This document shows, piece by piece, positions 55,276 to 64,000 of a stretch of 64,000 bases of DNA; position 1 is the stretch's first letter; each line of letters begins with the position of its first letter. Source of the DNA: Epichloe hybrida (taxonomy: Eukaryota > Ascomycota > Sordariomycetes > Hypocreales > Clavicipitaceae); assembly GCA_019022495.1 (NCBI GenBank), contig JAFEKR010000074.1:1-64000 (forward strand). The letters are read 5' to 3'. The position numbers were made by a program, and so were the translations under genes. The notes below the pieces were generated by a model. The model saw nothing but the letters and a program-made list of their open reading frames with translations, was not told the origin of the DNA and searched no databases.

Positions 55276-58200
55276 TTACATTCCTTGGAAGCCTCCTCTC
55301 CCTGAGCCGAAAAAGCTTCCCCAGTCCGCTTGCATGCCTTGTTGTGTGAACATCTGTTCGATTTGCCTCTCCTGTTGACGGTCTGCCCGCGCACGTCGAA
55401 AGCTTGAGAAGAACCCTCCACTTTGTTGCGGCTGTTGCGGCGGCTGTTGCGGCGGCGGCTGCTGCTGCTGTTGATGCATAACCTGTTGCTGCATCTGTGA
55501 GTTCTGTCGTTGGGCATTTTGGAGGGCCATCAAGCTTTGTGGATCGTACATGGCCCCTGCCATGCTCATATGATGTTGCTGTTGCTGCTGTGTGATGTAC
55601 GATGGTGGCCGCCCGAGAATCTGATCGCCCATCTCTTCAAATGATCCCGTAAAGAAGAACGAAGCATTTGGTGCTGCCATGGGGATGCCGGGCGCGTCTG
55701 CTTTGGGCTGGAAGCCTAGTTCCATCATGGGTTGGTTGGGATAAGCAAATGGATCCTCGGATGGAAACATGAGCGAATCAAGCTTGTTGACAGGATTGTG
55801 TACAACATGAGTGAGCAGCTGCGTGGGAAAGATGTGTCGGTGAGTGCTGCTTCCAGTGCTGGTCGATTCGGGGGTTGCTCGTGATGACATATCCATCGGG
55901 AGGATATCATGCATGCTGCCAGAAAATGCTGCCTCGTGAAAGCCTCGTTCCGCCGAGCTCTGTCCCATGCTGCTGTCCCCGGAGCCGCGTGAATTGGGCG
56001 TTCCAAAGGGGATCGGTATGCTACCATTGCAATTGCGCATCAAGTCTTCGGCTCTGGGTGCTGCCATCGCCTGGTTCATACTGGCTTGGGCCTTTGATAT
56101 AGATCCTGGCTTTGATCCCGCCGCTGATCGCTTCCGTGAGGTGGCTGTGGGTCGCGAAATGCGTGCCTGTTCGAGCCTCTCAGGCAGTTGATCAAAGAGT
56201 ATCTGCAGTACAAGTGTCAGCGGTGTGGCCCTCGAGGGTTTGGGGCGTCATAACCACGTGGCAATTTTCACCAACCTTTAACGCCTTCGTCACTCTGTCG
56301 GCGGAAAGGCTCTTATCAGCCAGATCGGCTATCATTTGACGTCCAGCATGTGCATCTGCCAGCACTTCATGAGATCCTGGCTTGTCTGGATTTTCGATGG
56401 CATAGAAGACCAGCGAAAGCACGGCGAAAAACTCGGTGTACAGCATGAACCAGTAAGGTCCGCTCAGGACTCGCTGTTTCCGAATTTCCAGCCCAATATG
56501 TACAATGTTACGTGACACGCTGACTGCGGCAGCGGCGCAAGCGTACGATAGTTCGTCGACCTTCGTCCCTTGGCTATGCCGAGGAGAGATGTAATGAAGA
56601 AAGGGTCGGTACAGAACGAGTTGAACATGTGCGTAGGCAAATCGTAGCAGATGCCGTACGCTTAGGGGCGAGTGAATGGGTCAGTACGGCATCATGGCAT
56701 TTTTCAAAGTGGTGAGAAAAGATGGCACACTTACCGAATTACTTCGATCGGCCCGTCCGGACTCGGCCGCCACATTTCAGGTAACCTCTCATACCAAGTC
56801 TGGAGATCGGCTTCAATCTCTTTGATGCGGCCGTAACTGATCAGACATGAGGTGGTGACGGCGTCGCCTTTGCCTGACGGCTGTCCTTGCACGTGCATAG
56901 GGTAAACAGACTTGGCGATTCTACCAAGAACCTCCATGAGGCGAGTATGGGCGTTGAAGGCTTCGAAGAAGGAAGGCGTGCCCAAAGGAGGGGTGATGAT
57001 TCCGGAATTGGTGATGAATTCATCGTCAACTTCAGTAGGAAATAGTTGATCGATATCATCAATGTTGAGGAGCAAAGGGAAGCCTAGCATTGTGGAAACG
57101 TAAATGTCCATCTGTCGAATCACGTAGAACACACGCTTCCGGACTTCTTGTTCGATGACGCCAATTTTCTCGTGCTCCAGATGCCGATGAAGTCCGATTC
57201 TCAATGCGGATCGCAAGGCGATGCCGACGAATGAGTAACAGGCACTGAGGTTGGAGGTGGCTTGCAGAAAGAGCGTCATGAACAACAGAGCTTGAAGAGA
57301 AACTATGTCTCGGCAGTCGGCGAGATCAGCCAACAAAGATTTCGCGGCGCGATAGTATTTGAGACTGCACGGGAGCAGTTAGTGAGAGACTCCCAACAAG
57401 TCAGGCGTTCAATATCTGAAACTTACCCTTCCTCAGTTGCCAGCTTGTAGCCTCCGGAGGCTGGATTTGAGTCCCCCAAGTTGCTGTACATGCAGCCCAA
57501 GGCAATCACAGCATGTATGAGGCCAAGGAAGTGGGTGTCCTCTTGGTTGAGGGTCTCAACAGGTCGATTGTATACTTGCTCAAACCGCTCATAAAACGTG
57601 GGAATATGAATTATGCGGACAAGACAAGTGGCACAGCTCAGAGAATAGTAACAAAGTTTGCGCGCAACATCCTTGGGGGGGAGCTCCAGAAAGTGCGACA
57701 TGGACGAGTTCGGTGATGCGCCCGCTCCCGGCGTTTGTGCATCGAGGGCTGTGAGGCCAGATGTGCGTTCTAATCGTGGTGGAAAAGGTGCTTTGGTCGC
57801 GGGCCCGAGCATACCACGAAAGTGCTCCTTCATTCTCTTCAAGAAAACGGCGCCTGACGATGTGCCATGAAAGTCCCATCCGCCTCTGTCATCAAGATCG
57901 AGCTGGCCGATGGAGTCGATCATGGTCATTAATTTGGCATCACCCGGATCAGCCGCGGCTGGTACGGTAGCCCGTAATTTGGATCCATTCGTACGAGCTT
58001 GCTCCCTGGTCTGAAATTCTTGTTGAATGGCAGGGTCCAAATTTGGGTCGGCTAGGTCGACGTCGGGCATGAACTTTCGCAGGAGGGCTTCGGCGCGCTG
58101 TAATCTACTTTCCAGTGCTTCAATGTATTGCGGTGCGGGATTTCGACGTCGGTTGGAAGGCTTATCATATGTGCATTCTGCCCAACAGAAATCCAGTTAG

Positions 58201-58510
58201 TTTGTCCTCGACGCCAATGGCTCGAAACGAAACAAAGCAGAGAGAATGATGTACCATAACTGTAGACCGAGCAGTGAGTACATGGCTGTTTGCCATCGCA
58301 CTTGATCTTCTTACGGCGGCATTCGTCGCAGGCACGGGTAACTCGTCGTCGTTTCTGCGTAGGTTGTGATGGCGCGTTGGGGTCCGATGAGGCCTTGTCG
58401 TCAATTTCAGTGTCTGACTTGGAGCTTTCTGTTGGCGAAGGAACATCGGGAATCTGCCAGTGGCTGATGGACAACGCCACGGCGTCGTCCTCAGACATTT
58501 CCGTCCCCAT
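55276..58510 (-). CDS. Zn(II)2Cys6 transcription factor with fungal_trans domain
   Basis: Seen: five exons, 58510-58255, 58177-57427, 57364-56735, 56660-56276 and 56202-55276, total 2949 nt, 982 aa, in phase. The zinc cluster, [21 protein letters not shown] followed by a sixth Cys in the ECTYD of exon 2, has Cys at about residues 61, 64, 71, 77, 80 and 87. It is flanked by a basic KRRRVTRA segment. A linker and dimerisation-type helix ([22 protein letters not shown]) follow. The middle homology region runs from about residue 240 to 550 ([63 protein letters not shown]). The C-terminus is low complexity with polyglutamine and Pro-Gln runs. Known: such factors bind CGG half-sites as dimers. I do not assign targets: the name of the closest family member cannot be fixed from memory. 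The start ATG is in good context (CCCACCATGG). Confidence 0.9.
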
Positions 58511-59758
58511 GGTGGGAGTCGTGATGACTTGGTGGAAGAGTCGTCGGATGTCGGGGCGCGGCCAAAGAGGATGACGACGGCCCTCGGGCGGGTTGACAGA
58601 ATCGGTTCACGGCAACATGCGCAGGGACCCAAAGGCGAACAATAACGACAAGTCGTCACTGATGGATAAGGGAACAGCGGAAGCGGGAACAGGCCGACAC
58701 TAGGGAAGGTTGGTGGTGAAGCGATAGGAGCCGCAGAGAGAGCGCGAGAGACGATGGCTGGACCAGGGCAGGATCCTACCAGGGCCCCCTACTCCCTCCC
58801 GAGTCCCAACTGAGGGGTGAGTGACGAGGATGCAGATCCGGGGGGTTAAGAAGCCAAAGGCAGCGCATGTCCCAATTGCCGCGATATCGGGCAAATTATG
58901 CCATCAGACAAGCGCCGCGGACCACTGCACTCGGATCTAGACAACGGTGATGCGCTGGACGTCGAAAATGGCGGTGATGAGAATGGAGGGTTGCGGGGGA
59001 GCGGTCGGATGCGGTAGGATGCGGTGGTTGTTGACTACAGTGGTGTAGACGGTGTCTTGTCAGCTTGGTCTAGCAGCGTACGGATTACAGGCAGCGCAGG
59101 ACCTCATTTGAGCAAAACGCAAAACGCCATGATAGTTATTAAATAAGTTAGTAAGTCATTGTCATTATTGAGAACGACGGCGGCGGTCGACGAGTGATGG
59201 CCACGCCCTACCACTCTGGCCGGCCAGTCACAAGCCGTACCCCTCCCAGCATTTGTCGTCGGGGCCGATGGCGGCAATGCCAAATCCAGTCGAGGCAGAC
59301 GCTAAATAATACGGATTACTCACTCACCATCATGATCATGATGCCAACACAAGTGTTTGGGCCTTGATCTGCATAATACCTCCACCAGCTCCCAGCAGAG
59401 TAGACGGAATATTTCCCTGGCTGCACACTAACCAGTCGCGCAGTTCTGAACATCCATTGGCATCATAATACTACTATATTTAATTGAAGGGATTTAGGAT
59501 CTACAGAGCCTGCTAATTATCGCTGCCAAGTCTCTCAACACCAAGACCAGCGTGTGCCATGTTTTGCAACATATTTGCGTTCTTTTCTCTACTAGCTGCA
59601 AAGATTTCTTTTCTTGCTCAAGTAATTATTATTAAGCATGTTCCCCATCTCTATAGACTAACCCTCTTTCAATAAAGGGAAAGCGGGGAGCTGTCACACA
59701 GCTCCTTTCCCTGACTCTTGGTATTGAAACTGTTGCGGTCATCCTTGTAGCTACAGGC
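58511..59758. other. Upstream region of the Zn2Cys6 gene
   Basis: 1.25 kb. It includes a CpG/GGATGCGGT-type repeated string at about 59006-59025 (GTCGGATGCGGTAGGATGCG). 59455-59650 is AT-rich. No gene is recognised; it should contain the promoter of the transcription factor gene. Confidence 0.4.
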
Positions 59759-60200
59759 TCACCACTTTGACATTATCAGACGTCGGCCCGTTCTGAAACG
59801 CCCGTCCGCCAACCATACCACTGCCGAAACTTTTGTCTTGCCAGAATGATGAGACCCATTGCTATCAAGTCCAGCGTAGTAGCCTCGGTAGGCATCCGCG
59901 CCATCGCCCGGGTTTGAGACGCGGAAGACAAGCCCGGCATTGCCATCGTTCCACCCCCCCCCTTTCTGCCCCCCGAGTGTGATATCGACTTCCATGACGG
60001 ATTTCCAGAACTCACGGCGCAGGGCACACTTATTGCCTTTAACAGCGGCAACGAGCGCTTTAGAAGAGGTGTTAAACCTGCCGTAGGCTGTCCACCTAGA
60101 CTGGGTAGGGCAGACATCTACATTATCAAAGACAGCGCCGATGCGAAATGCACGACAGCAGATTCTTTGGCTTCGAAGGAATGTGGGAATGGATGCTTTA
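59759..60200 (-). pseudogene. Relic of a secreted lectin-like (LamG/ConA-type) protein
   Basis: On the minus strand an open stretch from about 60175 down to the TGA at 59759-59761 reads FRIGAVFDNVDVCPTQSRW, then a MEVDITLGG stretch and NAGLVFRVSNPGDGADAYRG with YYAGLD. This resembles the ConA/LamG-like domain found in fungal secreted glycosidase-associated proteins, where FDNV ends one domain and the next begins with a Cys-Pro-Thr-Gln-Ser-Arg-Trp block. The frame stops soon after the GYYAGLD segment, where relatives continue with a GRADNNW-type block, and no upstream exon with signal peptide is found. It is therefore probably a decayed internal piece, in a relic-rich region. The C8 and G-rich runs around 59957-59978 may also have disturbed the frame. 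Confidence 0.5.
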
Positions 60201-60824
60201 GTTCAGTTAGTTCACAGAGAATTGCTTATCTTGGCGATGTTGATACTAGGGATATGGTGGTCTATGCTAATATGCCCGGTGGAAGTCTTCTGAGTAGCTT
60301 ATCGAAGTTGGGTCATATGAGAAAGGCAATAAGCCACTGAAGTCATAAATCAGTAGGCCTCCAATTTCGCTCAGTGGCGCGATGGTAGACATCTACTAAC
60401 AATTGTCGTCCAGGGTGATTGTGCTATTGGTCATCTGGGTTTTGGTGGAAGCGAAGAGTTATCGCAGCTACCTCGAATAAGCTTATCATGTTTCCCCGGG
60501 TATTGCAGGCAGAACGAGCCGATCTGCAGCACGTTTTCCATTCCAAGTTTTCTCGTGCCCAATCATGAGGTCTCGCGTTCCCCATTGGACAGGTACCTCT
60601 CCATCTCATGGTGAGGTTTGTGGCGCCCGACAATTCAATTTAGTCGTTGAATGAAAAGCTGCATATGGTTGTTACATCAGCGCTCGTTCGATCAGACTCG
60701 GCTCCAAGAGGCCGGACAAGTATAGTCTGTTGTTTAAGTTTCGCTCGTGTCGGCACGTAGAGGAGTCACATCTTTCTGGGGGGGGTTAGTAAAAGCGCCG
60801 TTGCCCTCATGATCATGTCCTATT

Positions 60825-61139
60825 TTAGAGACGGACCCTTAATTGATCTAATAAGCACGTTTTAGGTTTTACGGTGAGTTTTGGCGAGAGGAAGTCGTAC
60901 AGCTTCCCACTATAGCGGTCGCCATCCTTGTACATCTTCGTAAGCTCAGATATCTTCTTCGTGATTTGTTCATCTGAAGGGAAGGAATGAGGAAGGAGGG
61001 CAAGCTGTTGAGGGTCAAACTCCTGATATGATCGAGATCGTCGCAAGGGTTCTTGCGGAGGATGCAGTGATTGTTCCCTTTGAGGGTAAGGAACATTAGG
61101 GAAGGTCTTTGGGGCAGTGGCTTGTGGGGGTCGTGCCAC
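60825..61139 (-). mobile_element. Ty1/Copia Gag-like fragment
   Basis: The minus-strand frame (61139 to 60825) encodes the segment ISELTKMYKDGDRYSGKLYD and FLSPKLTV. This resembles the start of fungal Copia Gag polyproteins (I-x-x-L-x-x-x-Y, then x-Y-x-G-x-x-Y-D-F-L-x-x-K-L). The rest is Pro/Gln-rich. The frame has no ATG and ends soon after, so it is a fragment. It lies next to the RT relic arm at 61176-61322 in the same orientation. Confidence 0.5.
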
Positions 61140-61175
61140 TCAGGCCCAAGACGACGACGACGATGATGTTGAGAA

Positions 61176-61322
61176 GAAGCCATCGTCACTGAGGCCTAGC
61201 GTGTCATCTGTTTGCATTCCTACGATTCCAAAGAGGTTCTCGTCATTCGGGGCTGTGATCAGCAAGCAGGGATCGTACGTTGAGGTCGTCATCTTGAGGT
61301 TATCCCTGTGGTGACGAAAGTA
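61176..61322 (-). repeat. Inverted-repeat arm 1 (Copia RT piece)
   Basis: The 147-bp arm is the reverse complement of 61578-61724, with about two transition differences near the distal end (for example AGTGAC versus AGCGAC). It encodes on the minus strand the RT segment HHRDNLKMTTSTYDPCLLIT, with the FGIVGMQTDDTLGLSDD motif. The spacer between the two arms is 255 bp, so the transcript could fold into a long hairpin. Confidence 0.85.
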
Positions 61323-61991
61323 ACCCAATCGCCGACAATACAGCGATCGAGCCAACGGATCATCGTGGCCCTCGCCCCATCATTGAGGCGAAGAGGAATC
61401 TATCTTTGGATGCGAGACATCACACAAGCCTACGTTCAATCGCACACAACTCTGAACAGGCTAATCATCGTGAGAATCCCAAAGCAGATTGCACACCTCT
61501 TTCCGGAAGGCACGGTGATGGAGGTGATCAAACCTCTTTACGGAATTGCAGAGGCCGGAACCCACTGGTGGGCAACGTACTTTCGTCACCACAGGGATAA
61601 CCTCAAGATGACGACCTCAACGTACGATCCCTGCTTGCTGATCACAGCCCCGAATGACGAGAACCTCTTTGGAATCGTAGGAATGCAAACAGATGACACG
61701 CTAGGCCTCAGCGACGATGACTTCTTTGAGAAAGAAGAAAGAGAGCTCCAGAAGGCAAAGTTCACAGCCAAAGAAAAATCATTGACGATCGAACCCTGTG
61801 ACCCGGAAGTTATTCGCTTCGGTGCCGGATCAGCAATAACACGCGGCGTCATCCATGTGCCTACGAAGCTTGGCCAAATCGACTTCTACGTCCTTGACAC
61901 CGCCACACCTTTCCTCTTTTCCCTTACCGATATGGATAAAATGAAGGTCAAGATTGATAACCTCGCCAATGTGTTGATTCAAGGGGATTGA
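61308..61991 (+). mobile_element. Ty1/Copia reverse transcriptase relic, fused to protease-like segment
   Basis: The 228-codon frame starts at GTG and has no ATG start. RT signatures: GIYLWMRDITQAYVQS (the first catalytic Asp block), MEVIKPLYGIAEAGTHWW (fits the KSLYGLKQAG block of Copia RT) and GMQTDDTLGLS at the YVDD site, where the first two positions are changed. After the AKFTAKEKSLT segment the sequence turns into IRFGAGSAITRGVIHVPTKLG and FYVLDTATPFLFSLTDMDKM, which looks like Copia protease-region sequence normally before the integrase. The order RT then protease is the reverse of a normal Copia element, so this is a deletion or recombination product. No LTRs are seen. Confidence 0.75.
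61578..61724 (+). repeat. Inverted-repeat arm 2 (Copia RT piece)
   Basis: Partner of 61176-61322; it lies inside the RT-like frame and carries the QTDD motif. Two base differences, both transitions, separate the arms, so the duplication is recent relative to the decay of the element. Confidence 0.85.
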
Positions 61992-62554
61992 AGAAAGTGG
62001 GAAAACCTGCGCGGGAGTGCGAATTAACCTGCGAATCAGCAAATCACCCCGAATTAGGCTTAAACTTGTTTCATCGCATTTCTCAAATTGTGTTGGCTAA
62101 AAATAATAATCAAACGTTAAAAAGAGAGAAGGAAGGAAAGAAAAACCCACCAGCCATCCCCACAATCCTGCGGAAGTGAGCCGCATCTTCCAATCTTGAT
62201 GCAGCAGTCAGTTGCCATGTAATACAACGTTGCAGGTCCACGTTTCGGCATTGCAGCATGGTCTGCTGATTCCAATACAAGCTGCATTATTATGCAGAGG
62301 GCCACAGGAGCCATCGACGGCCCTCACAGGCTCCATGACTGGTCAACAACAAGGAGGACACAAGAAATAGCGTTAGACCATGCACCTGGAAGTTTGGAAC
62401 CGAGTGTCTGGTATAGAATCGGACTTACAGCAATCGCTGCAGTAGCGAACATTGGACTGAATGTTGCTACAATCTGTCTTGAGCTCCGCATTGAGTTGAA
62501 GGTATTTTTTTCAATGGTAATACCATTCTCATTCGCCACTGCGATACATGTGTA

Positions 62555-63127
62555 GTAAGTGACACTCCGAGGGCTGCGATCTTGCTCACGGCAAGTTGAC
62601 TTCCCCCGGTTTGGGTCCAGGTCTGTTGCCATCATTGTTCAACTTCGACTTCAACACGGCCAACAAGGGAACCCCCCCCCCCCCCCCGGGGGAGATCTCG
62701 CGCCAGACGCAGTCGAAGCTGCCCCACCGGCTGGACCAAGAAGAATTGTCCTCACACAGATAAGGATACGGTATGGCTCCATGACGGGCCCGTGGTGGAC
62801 GACCGCTCTTGCTGGGCCTTCAGATGTCGACAAAATGATCCTAGCTCCTGAAGTGAAATCTGGTGGATCGCTTAAAACGTCTGGAGTCGCTTACACTTGC
62901 GACGAATTCCCGGCTGCTTCGTGGATCGAAGGCGGTGATGGCACCAACGTTTCCGATAGCGGTCCTGGAAGTGGAAAGTCCCAGACTCGCTGCGCCGGGT
63001 CCCAGTGCCGAGCAGGCCCGTTTCCCAGGCCAAGCGAGATGATATGAAGCATGACGACTTCCGCCGTTGGGTCGATACGGTTACTCTGAAAGAGCTTGAT
63101 GCCCTAGGCAACGAACGGGACGATTGA
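62555..63127 (+). pseudogene. Relic of a secreted protein with CDEFPxASWIEGG motif
   Basis: The frame 62559-63047 ends with YTCDEFPAASWIEGGDGT and a following Cys pair (RCAGSQCRAG). This resembles the CDEFPPASWxEGG blocks near the C-terminus of some fungal chitinase-type and NucA/NucB-like secreted proteins, though I recall the family only generally. A different frame ends at TGA 63125-63127 with KHDDFRRWVDTVTLKELDAL, which looks coding. Upstream of C16 (62672-62687) the coding-looking frame is also different (LLPSLFNFDFNTANKGT). So three segments lie in different frames, either from frameshifts, a homopolymer error or unseen introns. No start or signal peptide is found, so only a relic or partial gene can be claimed. 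Confidence 0.4.
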
Positions 63128-63129
63128 GA

Positions 63130-64000
63130 CTGCACCACATTTTGGCCAACGACAGTATCTCATCACCGCCTGACGAGGAACATCTCAACTCGAATGTCGC
63201 CGCTTTTTTCTTGAGCATGACAGTCGCATCCAACGCATCAACTCTTCGTGATTGGGATGCTGAAACGAAATCATCTGGTTTCCCGCAGGCACGAGGGGAA
63301 GCCTTCCGCCATCTTCAATGGAAGTCCCAAAAAACAAGCCATGATTGGCGCTCTTCAGTAACTGACTTGAGAAAATTTATCAGGTGCAAAGCTCCGTCTA
63401 CGTTGCCCGAGGCTTACTCGTCGAAAGTTAATGGCCCGTCTGGCTTTACGGCACCTCATCAAAACACTCGGTTTTCTACCAGTGTGTGATCCTTGGCCGC
63501 TCGACGAGATAATCAAGCTGAAAGTCAAAGAGGGGTGCTCTTGGGTTCAATAACTGGCTACCGTCGTCGAACTTGGCCAGAGGACTTGAAAAGCGCGTGG
63601 TCGCCGAGGAAACGTGCTCAATGTACTTGCACGCCAATCTTGATAGTTGTACTTGCGAGGGTGTTGATAAAAAGCAGGGCGGAAAGTTAGCGAATGATTG
63701 CTATGAGTGGCGATTGAAACCAAACACACACTGGTAGTCAATGTTGGACATGGCAGTCTCACATTGTATAATTGTATGGAAATTATAGAAATCGTATAAT
63801 AGTAAAGAAGAGTGTAATCTGGGAGATGAAGTCAAGCAAGGTGCCGTTCCTTATTTTTGTGGACTGTCTTGTCCTGTGTACACAATTACAAGGGGAATCC
63901 ACTGGCCATCGTTGTTGAAGTTGGTGATGATGCGGAAAGAGAGAGAAATGATAAACCCGGAGTGTGGAGACTTTGAGGTGCAGACCCACTGTACATGGAT
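63130..64000. other. Right-end sequence, no gene recognised
   Basis: Short frames only (plus 63124-63489, minus 63783-63989). None has domains, introns or coding-like composition. I can support no gene here, and the window ends without an identifiable boundary. Confidence 0.4.

Noticed and set aside
60370..60430. tRNA-like string (CTCAGTGGCGCGATGGTAGAC)
   Set aside because: It resembles an A box, but no matching B box (GGTTCRAnnCC) or foldable acceptor stem follows at the right distance.

Overview
The window is nuclear DNA of a filamentous ascomycete. The proteins read best as Sordariomycetes, probably Hypocreales (an inference from protein resemblance and from a recurrent TACGGAGTA motif in the spacers; no search was run). 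Introns are short (54-276 nt, with one of 507 nt), with GTRNGT donors, CTRAC branch sites and CAG/TAG acceptors. Genes lie singly on both strands with no operons. I re-derived the exon structure of every spliced gene by phase, and all the totals close on whole codons.

Layout. 1-629: 5' end of an unrecognised gene (-). 1261-3330: NIPA-type Mg2+ transporter (+). 3.4-9.1 kb: gene-poor, with two diverged, AT-rich, RIP-like repeats in inverted orientation. 9153-11609: CRIB-like Ser-rich protein (+). 12817-14889: FACT subunit POB3 (-), divergent from the vacuolar autophagy lipase ATG15 (15892-17826, +). 18573-21121: VPS72/YL1 (+), tail-to-tail with a CBM48/AMPK-type glycogen-binding-like protein (21965-24011, -). 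24.0-28.6 kb: gene-poor. 28604-29785: sphingolipid C4-hydroxylase SUR2 (-). 31974-33083: TCTP/TMA19 (+), five exons. 33502-34869: proline-rich adaptor (-). 35391-36635: kinetochore MIS12/MTW1 (+). 37029-39755: mitochondrial PPR protein (-). 40451-41494: GTT1-like glutathione transferase (-). 42553-46085: ISWI subunit ITC1 (-). 48238-49947: ALG8 glucosyltransferase (-). 50662-52025: L-type cargo lectin with a KKYL tail (+). 52449-54409: Xaa-Pro aminopeptidase (-). 55276-58510: Zn2Cys6 transcription factor (-). 59-64 kb: no intact gene, only decayed pieces of a lectin-like secreted protein, Ty1/Copia Gag and RT (one arm in a 147-bp inverted repeat), and a CDEFPxASWIEGG-type secreted protein.

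Functionally this is mostly a housekeeping block: chromatin (POB3, VPS72, ITC1), chromosome segregation (MIS12), secretory pathway and glycosylation (ALG8, lectin), lipid metabolism and autophagy (SUR2, ATG15), mitochondria (PPR), detoxification (GST) and peptide turnover. No biosynthetic cluster, CRISPR array, rRNA or tRNA was found. I did not find a convincing new multi-gene system. The most informative oddities are the rearranged right end, the probable frame break at the end of the NIPA gene, the upstream ORF overlapping the ATG15 start, stop-free introns hidden inside long ORFs, and the recurrent intergenic 9-mer.
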